Part shown: positions 1-11,383 of the stretch, in pieces
Layout of the letters: each line of letters opens with the position of its first letter
How positions within the stretch are numbered: the first letter of the stretch is position 1
Assembly: GCA_963969395.1 (NCBI GenBank)
Contig: OZ017796.1
Location: 38,244,243-38,308,242 of the forward strand
Direction: 5' to 3'
DNA length: 64,000 nt
Source: Pseudoscleropodium purum
Lineage: Eukaryota > Streptophyta > Bryopsida > Hypnales > Brachytheciaceae
Translations under genes and position numbers: made by a program
The notes under the pieces: model-generated
The model's database searches: none
What the model was told of the DNA's origin: nothing
The model's input: the letters and a program-made list of their open reading frames with translations, nothing else

Positions 1-27
1 CTACTTAGTGTGGTCCACACTAAATAG
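1..27. repeat. Near-perfect palindrome at window start
   Basis: CTACTTAGTGTGG and CCACACTAAATAG form arms that match at 12 of 13 positions around one central base. A related ACTATTTAGTG follows at about 91. It may be the end of an element cut by the window edge. Confidence 0.5.
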
Positions 28-950
28 ATACCATTACAATATTTGAGATTATTTTATTTAGTATTGTTCCCATGATTTAAAGAATCTACACTATTTAGTG
101 ATTGAATTTTTCTTTTCTTTTGAATAGTATTACAATTACATGTATAGTCCAATAATCAAAGTAACAACTTCCAAAGTAGAACACTATATTACTACCATAA
201 ATTTGCAATGAAATACACTCTACAACAATTCAAGATGATAAATATTCTATTTTAAGCTCTTATTAGTGTATTTGTATGTTGGTTTTAATATGGTTTAAGT
301 TTTTTAAAATTTGAGTAGCTTTGAAAATCAAATTTCACCTCCAAATGTGTTTCTAGGAAAATTTCAGCATCCTTTTCCTATACTAAAACATTACAATCTT
401 GCAATCTATGTGGCCAAATAACTCCAAATTTGATTCACATCATCTACAACATGTATACTACAAGATTGTACAATTTTGATTTCTATACCTTAGTGACATT
501 TTGGACTATAACACTTCAAAAACAATGATGTTTTTAAACCAAAAAAGGCTTTAGCCTTGAGGGATTAATGTATATGGAGAGGTGGAAAAGTCTCTACACT
601 GAAAGAAAAAGTAATTGTAAGTCAAGAGTTCTTCTTCAATACTGTAACTATCTAGTTACAGGGGAAGAATGTCTTTGCATTAAAGAGATACGAACACAGC
701 ACCATAGTTGCCAGCTTTGACTCAAAAAATCTTGTAATATCAATGTGCTTCAAAAAATTTAGTCCCCCTTCCCATTGTGTCAATTTAAATTGCACAAAAA
801 AATTATTGATTGAATCTCCATTGTCAATCTTAGATACAATACTTACAAAATATAAAATATAGAATATGATATACAATATACATATAGTTATTCAATGAAT
901 ATGGATATATAACATATGGTATACAAATACATATGAATATATGGTATATG

Positions 951-997
<47 letters not shown>

Positions 998-1342
998 ATT
1001 GATTGCAGTGACAATAACTTTAAAAAAAAATATAAGTATGGGGAGTACAAAATAAATTTCATAAGTACATTGTATTTGCCAATTATCCCCTAAGTAAACA
1101 AATAGAGTCTTCTCTATAATTGACAATTTGAGAAAAACCATCATAATGTACTATTTAGAAGAATATTTTGGAATTGGCAAACAAATGGAAGTTGTAGGTT
1201 TTTGAATTTTAGATTCCATTTGTATGGTTAGATTCACCAATCCTATCACCAATATTTCTTTATAAATTTTGAAAAATAAATTTCAAAATTCATTTAAAAT
1301 TCATTTACAAGCAAAATATTATCATTTTTTGAGTATAATTTG
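28..1342. other. AT-rich gene-free stretch
   Basis: No credible coding exon is seen. The part at about 290-570 reads like the right end of the R1 repeat family described below, because it ends in a TTGAGGGATTAATG-like terminus. A (TA)n microsatellite lies at about 953-992. Short open frames here consist of low-complexity Ile/Tyr runs. Confidence 0.5.
953..992. repeat. (TA)n microsatellite
   Basis: About twenty uninterrupted TA dinucleotides are seen directly. It has no coding meaning. Confidence 0.95.
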
Positions 1343-1522
1343 TTAGGACGGATTTGAAATGAGGTCCTCTTGTTCTTTAGCCCACTCCAATAATTCTTTG
1401 TTTTTTTCTTCCACATAATCTTCATTGTCCTCATAGAAATTAGATCCACTATTTCCCCAACTCCTTGGCTTCTTCCAATTGTCTCTGCCACTTCCATCAT
1501 CTGACATACTTTCGGAACTCAT
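1343..1522 (-). pseudogene. Acidic TE-associated ORF fragment, minus copy
   Basis: A 58-codon ATG-to-TAA frame encodes a short acidic protein: SDDGSGRDNW, then SWGNSG, an Asp/Glu-rich run, and a LLEWAKEQED-like end. The plus-strand sequence at 2290-2470 encodes a clearly related chain (SDGNGESW, NWGNS, NEELFAWAKREED). The two are therefore divergent copies of one unknown protein. The relative is continuous with the pogo-type transposase remnant downstream, so this was probably an accessory ORF or the N-terminal part of that element. I cannot name the family. Confidence 0.5.
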
Positions 1523-2282
1523 TTTACTAGCACTTATATATTTGCACTATTTTCTATGGGTCAAGACATAGAATATACTTGCTACTAGAACTTTAGTATA
1601 GGAGAATGCTTGAAAATCATTCAAGCTTTATGAACCGCTCATCCAAAAGAGCTTGAAATTGTACAGACAATAATAGAAATGGAAAAAACTTGGAATTGTC
1701 ACAAACAACAGTTGATTGTGCTTGGTTTTATAGTACCAAGTAGTAGGAAAGGCAAACATTAATGTTTGGACATAATTTACAAATAAGTTTTTAAAAAGTA
1801 CAAAATAAAATAGGAACATATTTACGCAATGCATGAAAATCATGTTTTGAGTGGACAATGAATTGAATGAGGATGTATAGTGGTTGTTTTCCTTGAGGGC
1901 TTAAAAATTGAATGATTGATTCTTCAACTGAAGGCATTCATTAAACTGACAAGTGTAGAGGTTTTATACTTAATGAGGGCGTGCTTATACCTGTAGAAAC
2001 CATCATTTTTAGGAAGAGTAGAGCACAAGTTCATTAAATTATAGGAAGGTAAATTAACAATCTTTGAAAAAATCCTATGACATAATTTAGTAGTTAGGTG
2101 GTTTTTTCCAAAACTTATCCATGAGAAATGTGTCCAATTTAGTAATGTAGAGCTTGCAAACATTGATATTAATTATAGAAGACTAAATTAGCATATCCAT
2201 CAAACACTCAAAGTGATCAATTGTTAGGTCTCCAATTGTCTTGAAGAATTTGTGTCAAAATTCAAAACTTCTTTCTTGTAGT
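1523..2282. other. Spacer between the two divergent acidic-ORF copies
   Basis: This AT-rich stretch separates the minus copy from the plus copy. I compared the flanks of the two start regions and did not see an extended inverted duplication. No coding potential is convincing. Confidence 0.4.
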
Positions 2283-3228
2283 ATGATTGATAGCAGTGTT
2301 TCTAACAAGAGTAGTGATGGAAATGGAGAAAGTTGGCATAGGCAAAGAAATTGGGGGAATAGTTAACTAAGCTATGATGAACATGATTTTGATGATGAAG
2401 AAAATGAAGAGCTATTTGCGTGGGCAAAAAGGGAGGAAGACCGTTATTGGTTTCAAGTCATGGAAGCATATGAACGTAAAGATACTATGGGAGGTGATTC
2501 AAAAGCAAAGGACAACGTCCCAACCGAATTGGATCTCAGGAAATTGGGCAAGCTTCCCATGTCATAGTGACAACACACATTGAGTGGCCTATGATAGGCG
2601 GATTCAAAGTGGCCATTAGGAAGCGTGAGTGCAAGCAAAGTAGTGGTACAACTGCAACCTCTATTTGCAATCCACAACTTTGGGAGAGACCCGACTGTAC
2701 TAGCGATGGAGGAGAAGGTGGATCCTACCAAGAGGGACCTCCATAATGAAGCCAACTTGCAGACTTCAAGACCACGGCGACAGAAGAAGTCTCGCATGTA
2801 GTGGGGGTCCCTTGTCCATGGTAGGAGCCCCTACCAACAGTGCAACATACAACGCCTAGGAGCTACTCCAAAGAAGTAGCACGGCTTCTAGTACAAGTAC
2901 TCCATCTGCAGCAAGGCTTCTTCGATTTGCTGGTGGAGCAACAAGTTCTAAAGGACTTTATCGACATTGCCAAAAATGACCGCAACAAACAACATCGGAA
3001 GGAAGGAGAATTCAACTTTGTTAACTACACGTGGACCTCCCTAAAGCTGCATCCAACGTTGACGGCCTCTCTTGTGATTCTACAGCAATCATGGCCCTGC
3101 ACAACACCTCATATAGCACAAACAACAAGAAGACCTGGTAACTCTACAGCCCAAATTTTCAATGCCATTGTTGAGAGAGGTATGGGTCCTTACATGCCTT
3201 GCATAGTAGAAAACTTTGTTGACCCAAG
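2283..3228 (+). pseudogene. Degenerate acidic ORF upstream of pogo-type transposase
   Basis: Reading forward from about 2298 gives SSDGNGESW, NWGNS, a stop (TAA at 2362), then an Asp/Glu-rich stretch with EELFAWAKREEDRYWF. More stops follow near 2565. Open pieces continue to about 3277 (one 145-codon frame from 2840) and run into a basic RRSKRRKKK stretch just before the transposase homology. Several in-frame stops show it is not functional. Its first 55 residues match the minus-strand copy at 1343-1522. The function is unrecognised; it was probably the N-terminal part or a companion ORF of the adjoining element. Confidence 0.45.
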
Positions 3229-4480
3229 AAGTAGGAGATCAAAGCGTAGGAAAAAAAAATTGAAACTCGACTTGTGAACAATTGAAAATGGCTATAGATG
3301 ATGTAGATAAGGGTTTGTACATAAGAAGGGCTACAAGGACGAATGACATACCTACCTTTAGCTTAAGAGAACAAATATATGGCACCACTATGTAAAAAAA
3401 AAAAATGGAAAAAAGTTGTCTTAACAAATGAAGAAGAAAAACAGTTAGTAGACTACTTGCTTAAAATCCAAGATCTAGGCTTCCTTCTCAATTTAAGTTT
3501 GTTGAGAGAAAAGGTTGGCATCCTAATCCAATTAAGAGTGATGCCCTTCACAAATAAAGTTCCTGGTCCTAGATGGGTTAGGAATTTTAGAAAAAGACAT
3601 AAAGAACTAAGTATAAGGAAAGCTCAAGCCTTGGAACAAAAAAGAGGTAAAAACTTGTTTCCAAAGAGTGTAGCTTCATTCTATAACAATCTTCAAGTTA
3701 TATATGATAGTCACAACTATGAATCCTAGCAGATTTGGAATTGTGATGAAAGTGGGGCAAAGGTTGGTAAAGATGGTGGAGGCTATATCAATGCTAAGAG
3801 AAGAAGCAAAAACATTTACATGATAACTTCAGATTAGAGATAGTGGATAACACTACTAGCTTGCATCAATGCAAAAGGGGGAAAAATTCTAAACTTTTTT
3901 ATTTTCAAAGGCAAAGAAAGAAGAAAGAATTTCCTAAAAAAGACAGGAGAATTTGGAGGTATAATGGCTATGCAAAACAAGGCTTGGATGACTACTAATC
4001 TTTTTCGAGCTTGGAAATCTCATTTCATGAAGAATATATTAGACATCTATAGAATATCACCATCTAATAGATGCTTATTTATTCTAGATGGTCATAAATC
4101 CCACATGTCTTTGGATGCCATCATATTAGCAAAGGCTAGGGGTCTACATCTCTTGATTTTTCCTTCACATACATCTCATGCTTTACAGCCTCTAGATGTA
4201 ACCTTTTTTAACCTTTCAAGCTTTCTTTCCAAGCTTATAGGGATAAATGGAGTTTAAATCACAAAAGACAAATGCTAGTGAAAGAAAACTTGGCTCAATG
4301 GATGTCTCATGGTCTTAAAAGAGCTCTTTCTTTTCAAAACATAACTATGGGCTTTCAAACCACTAGAATCTACCTTATAAACCCTGAAGCAATGAATTTA
4401 AAATGGGTCCCACTAAAGCATACCAAAAAACAAGAGAAGGAGCAACCCATGATAGTAGTGAAGGCTATCCATTCACAATG
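3229..4480 (+). pseudogene. Broken pogo-type (DDE_1, CENP-B-like) transposase
   Basis: Cut-and-paste DNA transposase of the Tc1/mariner superfamily, pogo branch. In order: a psq-like helix-turn-helix (LKMAIDDVDKG, RRATRTNDIPTFSLREQI) near 3286-3380; a frameshift in an A-run at about 3391; a CENP-B/Tc5-type HTH (VLTNEEEKQLVDYLL, GPRWVRNFRKRH) at 3415-3605; then the catalytic domain. The three acidic residues are visible as WNCDESG (about 3740), FILDGHKSH (about 4085) and LQPLDV (about 4190), a DDD pattern. An in-frame TAG at 3727, stops near 3835-3840 and a frame change near 4255 break the gene. A C-terminal block (LVKENLAQWMSHGLKRAL, MGFQTTRIYLINPEAM) runs to about 4480. No intact transposase could be made. 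Confidence 0.85.
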
Positions 4481-5080
4481 AAGGAGAAATTGGAACTTGA
4501 ACAATGGAAAATTCAAGAAATTTTTGAGGAAGGACTAGAAGACCTACCTAATTGTATATAGTACTATGTAGACATTGATGGTCCAAACAAGGAAGCCTCG
4601 GGACAAAGAAAAGAAGATGGTAGCTCTAATGAAGAAAAAAAAGATACTAGTGGTTTGCCTTCCAACAGTAATAGAACCAATGTACAAGTCCGTCATGGAG
4701 CAACAAGGAAGTAAAACATTGCAAAAAAACGGATTAACTGGGTTCCTTGAACTTCCATGTATATAGTTATCTGCCAAAAGCAAGAGGAGGATTGAACCAC
4801 AAATCAACTATCAACAATCTATTCTTCTAATTATAGAGGATTATATACAAGAATTGGAGGAATCAGCCACAAAGTGGGAGCTAGCTACATAAGAGTGGGA
4901 GAGACGTAAGTCAAAAAAAGAGGCTATTAAGAAGTAGAGGGTGCAGTAGAAGATTGAGAAACTGAAAGTAAAAGAAGCAAGGACAGAGGTAGCTAGAAAT
5001 AGAAAAATACACAAAAATACTTAGAATGCAAAATATGTAAGAGCTTTAGGCGACAAACTACATACAATAATACAACAAAA
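4481..5080 (+). pseudogene. Decayed C-terminal tail of the pogo-type element
   Basis: Fragments in shifting frames are rich in Lys and Glu (EWERRKSKKEAIKK, KLKVKEARTEVARN). This fits the charged, coiled tail that often follows pogo catalytic domains. Stops are frequent. I could not define terminal inverted repeats, so the right element boundary is open. Confidence 0.4.
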
Positions 5081-8000
5081 TGCTCATGTTCAAGGATATC
5101 AAGCACCTTACTATGGTGTTATACCTCCTATTTGTAAGGAAAACTAGTGCATAACAATTAAGCTTTGAAGAGGTAAGAGAAGGGGGGAAGATGTAAGTCA
5201 CTTACATCCTCTTCAAGAGGTTAGAGTGCAGCTTTAGAATGCCACGGGTTGTCTTCAATACTTGCAACATCAGCTTGCATTCTTGCCAAACATAATGCAA
5301 CAATATTTACTATGCAAGGACAAGATTAGGACCATCAACCTTTAGGCTAGTGCTTCCCACTTACAATAGGGCATCAAATTAGATAGATACTACTTCACAT
5401 CACATTGACAATGAAAGACTATGAAGAAGTTGAATGAAGTTTACATTTTTCAACGATTTTTGTTGCCTTTAGGGAAGTGTGCCGTTGTTGGAGACTACAT
5501 CTACATAGAGAAGGGTGCAAGAAGAAGATTACATTCTCTAGCAAGACACATACTCATGATTTCAAAGATACTTTCAAAAAAACAAGTGAACAACAGAGGT
5601 TAGAATATTCACTTTTGGAGTTACCCCTACTCATTAACTTCTACAACAAAGAAGACAACACATTGGAGGAGCTCTATGACCATAGGAAGCAACATTGCTC
5701 CAACAAAGCTTTCGCAATCTTGATGTCTGGCACCAAATAGCTCCCAATCAAGCTTGCCAATTCTCCAACCTTGTCGCTTATTGGCTGTGGAAGGTTGGAT
5801 ATCTGGAGCGGCAATAACAGAAAGGAGGGCCTTTGCAGAGTGTATTGACTTCAATCTTTGCAAGGCTAGATTGCAGAAGCAAGAACGGGAGGGTGGCAAA
5901 ATTTTGAATTCTGACAAGGGCTTGTGGAGCATATCGACTTCGATAGAGGGTAGTTTTAAAAAAAAATTGTAATAGTAGCCTACTTGTAAAACATGTTTGA
6001 ACGACTTCTTAATAGGACATGCTCAGTTCAAAGTTTTTGATGCGTTTTTTTAAATGCTTTGCGGCCTGCAAAACAGAGTTTTGGATCTTATTTGGTATTT
6101 TCTTTCCACTTCAATAAAATACCAGCTCATATATATAGTTCATTCTTGTCAATTTACAAAGTGTATAGAGCACATGCTTTGAATGTTGATAGTGTCATGT
6201 AACTTTTCTGTTGAACACTTTCTAAACTTTTCAAAACTGTATGAGCATCATTTTAATTGCTATGTAGATTGCTTTTGTCGATTTAAACAACTACTTGCTT
6301 TGATTACTAGTATAACCTATAGTCATGAATGGATGACTATAAACCTTACATTGGAAAATCATTGTTAATTTATTCAGACTAACAAAAATGTAATGAAAAT
6401 TAAGTGAGCATCACTCTCCATTTCTCTTATTATCTAAAAATAGAAAAACTAAAATTTGCTTCATACATTCCTCCAAATAGGCTTGTTTCTCCTTAAATAA
6501 ATGATTTCTACCTCTGTTACCTTACTTCAAGCAAGCACTAGAATTGCATGTGTTCATTGTCTACACAATTCACGCAATCAAGTTCAATGCATTATTGAAA
6601 TGAAAGACATTGTTTTCTTCTAGATGTCTTCACCATGTGAATGTTTAATGGTTTTGTCATCAAACATTGTTTGTAGCACTTCAATTGCTTGATGTATCAT
6701 TGACAAAGTTGTTCAAAGCACTTCATCAAACTCATAGCTAATGTAATTAAAATAATGTCCACATTATTTATAAGAAGTTTGCAATTGTTGTTGTCTTCAA
6801 TGCAAATGGGTTCCAAATATTAGTAGAACAATTTTATACTCAATTTAGTCATGTTGCAAACAAATACATGTAGGCTCTATACTTTCAAATATTCATACTT
6901 TATAATACCATAATTAAGAATACAGTTGATAGCACAAAGCACTTATGGCATTAGCTCCAATGACTTTATAAAGTCCCTCAAACCACACATGTAGACAATT
7001 TTATTTGTCACAAATGCACTTTGAGCTATTTTACAAACTATCTGTATTGTTTTCAAGCTTTCTATAGGGTTGATTCAAAATACCCAAAATTTGAGCTTCC
7101 TACCATACTTGGTTGAAAGAATCCAACCAATTGAACCTCCTCTCTATCTTTTAAAAAAAATATTATGACAATCGATTTAATAGTAATACAATTAATTAAA
7201 AGGTCGATTACAATAAGGTAAGTCTTGATATACTTAGTCATTCAGGTGAAAATTGAATGTAGTGAATAAATCTTAAACACTGTTGTAAATCAATATCATT
7301 GACTCCAACTTAGTTTGTATCATACTTGATGGTGAAACTCGATCTTGGTTCCAATCTTGGGGTTCTAGTTTGTTTATTTAAATTTTCTTTGTTAGCATTA
7401 AATTCTCTTAAATTAATTTGTTGTAACCATCTATTATTGTTAGAAGAAGTGTAAGAGCTATATATATGCCTCCAAATTAAAAAATAGATATATATCATCT
7501 TATTAACACTTCCAATTTATGGATTGTTAATAGAATAGCTCATAAAAAACCAACAAAATTCTTTAAAATCAAAACCTTAAAAAACAAACTAAACATCCAA
7601 ATATTTAAAAATCATAAGAAAAAATTCCATCTACCATTCCACTTCCTTAAAAGATCTTAAAACAATGCAAAGATCCAAGTTCTTGGTTGTAATTCTTAAA
7701 GTATCTTAGAGTAGGATTGATGACTGCATAAGAAGTAAGGCTTTTTTCAAGAGGCTATGTAAATCTTGCAAAGATAATTAGAATGAACATTGAACGAAGA
7801 CTATAGATGTCATCTATAGAACTAGAAGTTAAAGTGTTGTTTCAAGGTAAAAGGTTTAAAACTTAAATTTCCATGTTACATTTTGATTCCTTTGAGGATC
7901 TTAAAATGATTCAAAATAGAAGATTTTGGTTGTTATTTCTTAAAGTTAGAATTAATATGAAAGAAAGGCCAACAAAGTCATCCATAGAACTTTGAAAGCA

Positions 8001-9102
8001 AAAACTTTATGTCACCTAAATTTTTAGTTGTGAATCTTTGTAGGATGTCAAAGTGGGATAGATGATTTTTATGGTATAACTTTAGTGATAAGCTCCCTAT
8101 ACTTCAATCACTACTATCAAAGGATAGTATAAAATGAAGTCAAAGATACTTCCCATTTATGATTCACTAAAAAACTAGGTTGTTACAATATTGGTGCTAT
8201 TGCTCAATAGATTGCTAGATGTGAGACTAGCTAGAAGTTTCTTGTGTCTTGTCCTTGTCAAATGACAATTCATAATCCTAATATAAAAACAAGGGGAAAC
8301 TCTTCCTTTGTGTCCTAAAGGTTGTATTGTTGCAGGTATAGTAGATAGTAGCAAATGGACCACTGTAAGCATTGACTACTTTTGATCTTACCAATTGGAT
8401 CTATGAACATTAGAATCTTGTGCATCAACAAGTGTGGCTTTATACAATTTATCCTTATTCATTTTGGATTGGAGTTTCTTAGGCATATTATGTAAAATCT
8501 TTGGCCTATGTCAATATCCATAGTCATCCATGGGTTTGATTTTGAAACAAAATGGATCATCTTATAAAAAGTCTCACCAAGTTTGTGAATATTTTAGGAC
8601 TAACTTAAACAAAACTTCACCTGTAATAAATGCATAGAGCTTTACATAATAATCTATATTATTTATCATAAAAATATGGACAAGGGAATAATTCACATAA
8701 TTACATGTACATATAATAATGAAATTTTTGTTTGAGGATTTAAAATATGTTTTTCTTTGCTACGACATACTACTTTAAGTTTTGTATTTACTTAAATTTC
8801 ATATTGTACTCCAAGCTTAAATCACAAATGGATTTGACAAAAAATTATACACAATTTTTGTTTATATCAATAACTATATATTAGTTTGAAATCAAATTAA
8901 AATCTTAAATTTGAGATTTATTTAAATAAAATTCACACTTTTATTCTCAAAAAATGTTGTTTTATCTTGAAAATATGAATTCCAACCTTTTTCTACCAAG
9001 CATTTCTATCTTAACACTTCTTCTTTGTACAACAATTTTTTAAAGATCTCTAGATATAAACTTTATTTATATTGACACCCAATTATTTGAAGGATTTTTT
9101 GT
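5081..9102. other. AT-rich intergenic DNA, no gene recognised
   Basis: Short open frames at about 5420-5970 overlap in different frames and match nothing I know. They may be further transposon debris. From 6 to 9 kb the sequence is low-complexity AT-rich DNA with no splice-consistent exons. Confidence 0.5.
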
Positions 9103-9220
9103 CTAATGGAACATGTCCTTAATGACAAAAATGTCCATTGTGACATTTTTTTGTGACTCAAAATTAATTTTTGAATCACAAAAGACATGTTTTAGTCATT
9201 GAGGACTTGTCCCATTAAAT
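9103..9220. repeat. Snap-back inverted repeat (hairpin) of about 118 bp
   Basis: The left arm begins CTAATGGAACATGTCCTTAA and ends TTGTGACTCAAAATTAA. The right arm reads TTAATTTTTGAATCACAAAA and ends GACTTGTCCCATTAAAT. Both inner and outer segments pair, with scattered mismatches and small gaps, folding about a centre near 9165. It looks like a small MITE or a foldback element. Confidence 0.7.
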
Positions 9221-10493
9221 ATCCGTCTTGTTATAGTTCATTTATATATGTTTATATATAAATAGGAATTGTAATAAAGAATATTATATGTATAAATTTC
9301 TTTGTATTTTGTAAGAAAATATAAAGTAAAAGTGGAATGATCAAAGTATATAAAGATAAGAATACTTTACCTCATGAAAACAATTACAACCAACACTACT
9401 TTGTCATAGCTAGATAAATGTTCCCAACTCACCTTTCATTCATGTTGGTTTAGAATCAAATCTAGTATAAATCTTTTTTATAGTATCTTATTTTACCACC
9501 TACACTAAATGAAAAGGCTACTGGTTTTTGTAAGCCTTTTGAATAGAATTGAATAACATAAATCTAATACAAATTAGTGTAAATTCTTGCCTGTAGACTA
9601 TGTCTAAAGAGTGTGCACTTTGTACTTCCAACCTTTAATTAGATTTGAATACAATTAAGTGAATTAGAGCTCAAGATTTGTTTTTGTGTATCATACTGTG
9701 ATCCATGTGGAGATGGTTGAATGCATTTTCAAAGGTTTTAGAATTTAGTAATATTGTAGATTGTTGTTTCATTACAAATAATGTTGTCTCAAGGTTGCAC
9801 TTTTTGCGATATTCATCAATATCACTATGTTGCACTAAATTAGATTTCAATTAGCTAAATGAAGTGGAATTAACTAAAGATTGGCATTTGCTCACCCTTT
9901 AGCGATTGTTGTATAAGATACAAATGATTGAGTGAGCTTTTTGAAGACTTAGGGTTTAAAGTAGGGACACCTAAAACCATCACTTGAGTATAATTCCTAT
10001 TATTAGAATAAACATATTTTGATATATTCTCATTGCTAAATGAAAAAGGGTTCCAACATGCTAAAGAATACATTAAAGTAGGATCACCTTAAACCAAAAC
10101 AAATTTACATGACAAATTTCAAGACAAATTACAATAAAGTTGAATGAAATTCAAGAATGATATTTGATTATAATATAATTTGATTTGAATGATTGTACTT
10201 CAATTAGGTACCTTGTGTATAAGTTTTGAAGGCTCAAAGTTTGCCCCAAAATTGATTTTTTCACAATAGGTAAAGGGATTGTGACACTTTCTTCAATCCA
10301 TTTTCAATTGTTAGAGAATGAATTTGTGGCACTCTCTTATTGGCTTGTGGAAGCTTACCAAGGGTTTACCACTCTTTAAAGATTGAGAATGGGGATTATT
10401 CTCGTCCAAGAGTGAAGAATGGACAAGAAGAACATTTCTTTATAAAAAATTTCATCTTGCTTTTAAGAGTTTCACCCATCTATTATCAGTTTT
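9221..10493. other. AT-rich intergenic DNA, no gene recognised
   Basis: No coding exon, RNA gene or clear repeat was recognised here apart from general AT richness. Confidence 0.45.
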
Positions 10494-10732
10494 GACCACG
10501 GTGAATCAACCCGTCACTTGTCTTTCTAAAATCCCCGACTTTATTCTTAGGGATGCAAGTTAAAAAAAAAGACCCCCTATTTTATGCTTGATTAATCTGT
10601 TTCCGACATGAGTCATAGCTTATTTGGGACCTCTTATTGCAAATATGAATTCCAAATTTCCAAATTTTATCATGCATGGCAAATATAAAGGTCCGGTGTT
10701 TTCTAAAACGAGGGGGTCGGTTCACCCAGGCC
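10494..10732. mobile_element. MULE-like MITE, diverged copy (239 bp)
   Basis: The ends are degenerate inverted repeats: GACCACGGTGAATCAACCC on the left, and the complement of GGGGTCGGTTCACCCAGGCC on the right. The interior shares GCAAATATGAATTC and a TTTTATCAT...GGCAAATA block with the element at 59699-59937. Both copies are 239 bp with these boundaries. No target duplication survives. It sits about 650 bp upstream of the NMT start codon. Confidence 0.65.
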
Positions 10733-11383
10733 CCGATTTCGGGTCGTTGCTGCTGCCAATTTCACCCTCGTCGTTGTTGAAGAGCCCGTGCGCGGATTAG
10801 GGTTTTAGGTCGTCCCCATCGTCGTCGTTGTAAAGCCCGTGGATTACGGTTTTAGGTCTCCAATGTCCTCATCCTCGCAGATGCATTCTGGTGCTTGTTG
10901 CTGAAAGGAAGGCGAGTGATTTCAGAGATAATTCTGTATTGTACTGGGAGAAGTTTTGGGCTGATGACGTGACGGAGCTTGCTTGAAGAGAAAGGCTTTG
11001 GCGACGTTGGGATTGAGCTTGACTGCGTTAGAAGGGAATGCAGGGGAGCTGAATTGTAGTTGTGAGATTTCGACTGCAGCCTGCGTCGCATTGGTGATCG
11101 TGCTGACTGTTTGATCAGAAAATTACTGCGGCAAAATAACTGCAACTTCAATCGCAGGTGAATCCATTCTCCATTCTCCTCCTCCACACGACACCAATTA
11201 AGGTCATCTTTCTCGTCTTTCTTGGGTTGGGCTCGAATCTCTTTCGTTTCGTTGTGTTTAGGGTTTCCTTGTGTATCCAGCATGCTTGTAGCATCACTGC
11301 CGCTCTCACAGTCCCGTTGTTAATATCGCCTCCAGTATCGGAGCAGCACGTCCGCCACCCGCAGCTCGCCCTAATTGTGGACC
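10733..11383 (+). promoter_or_regulatory. NMT promoter and 5' leader with telo-box motifs
   Basis: GC content rises sharply from about 10735. Telo-box-like motifs (TTAGGGTTTT near 10798, TTTAGGGTTTCC near 11260) occur, as is common in plant promoters of translation-related and housekeeping genes. A roughly 52-bp imperfect tandem duplication covers 10767-10870: the GTCGTTGTTGAAGAGCCCGTG...GGTTTTAGGTC unit is repeated with GGATTACGGTTTTAGGTC. The ATG at 11384 has an ACCATGG context. A leader intron is possible (CGCAGGTGAATCC at about 11155) but not proven. Confidence 0.55.

Noticed and set aside
951..1144. Open frame translating the (TA)n run as Tyr-Ile repeats
   Set aside because: Simple-sequence artefact.
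2453..2797. Minus-strand 114-codon frame over the pogo region
   Set aside because: The opposite strand carries the recognisable acidic module; this frame matches nothing.
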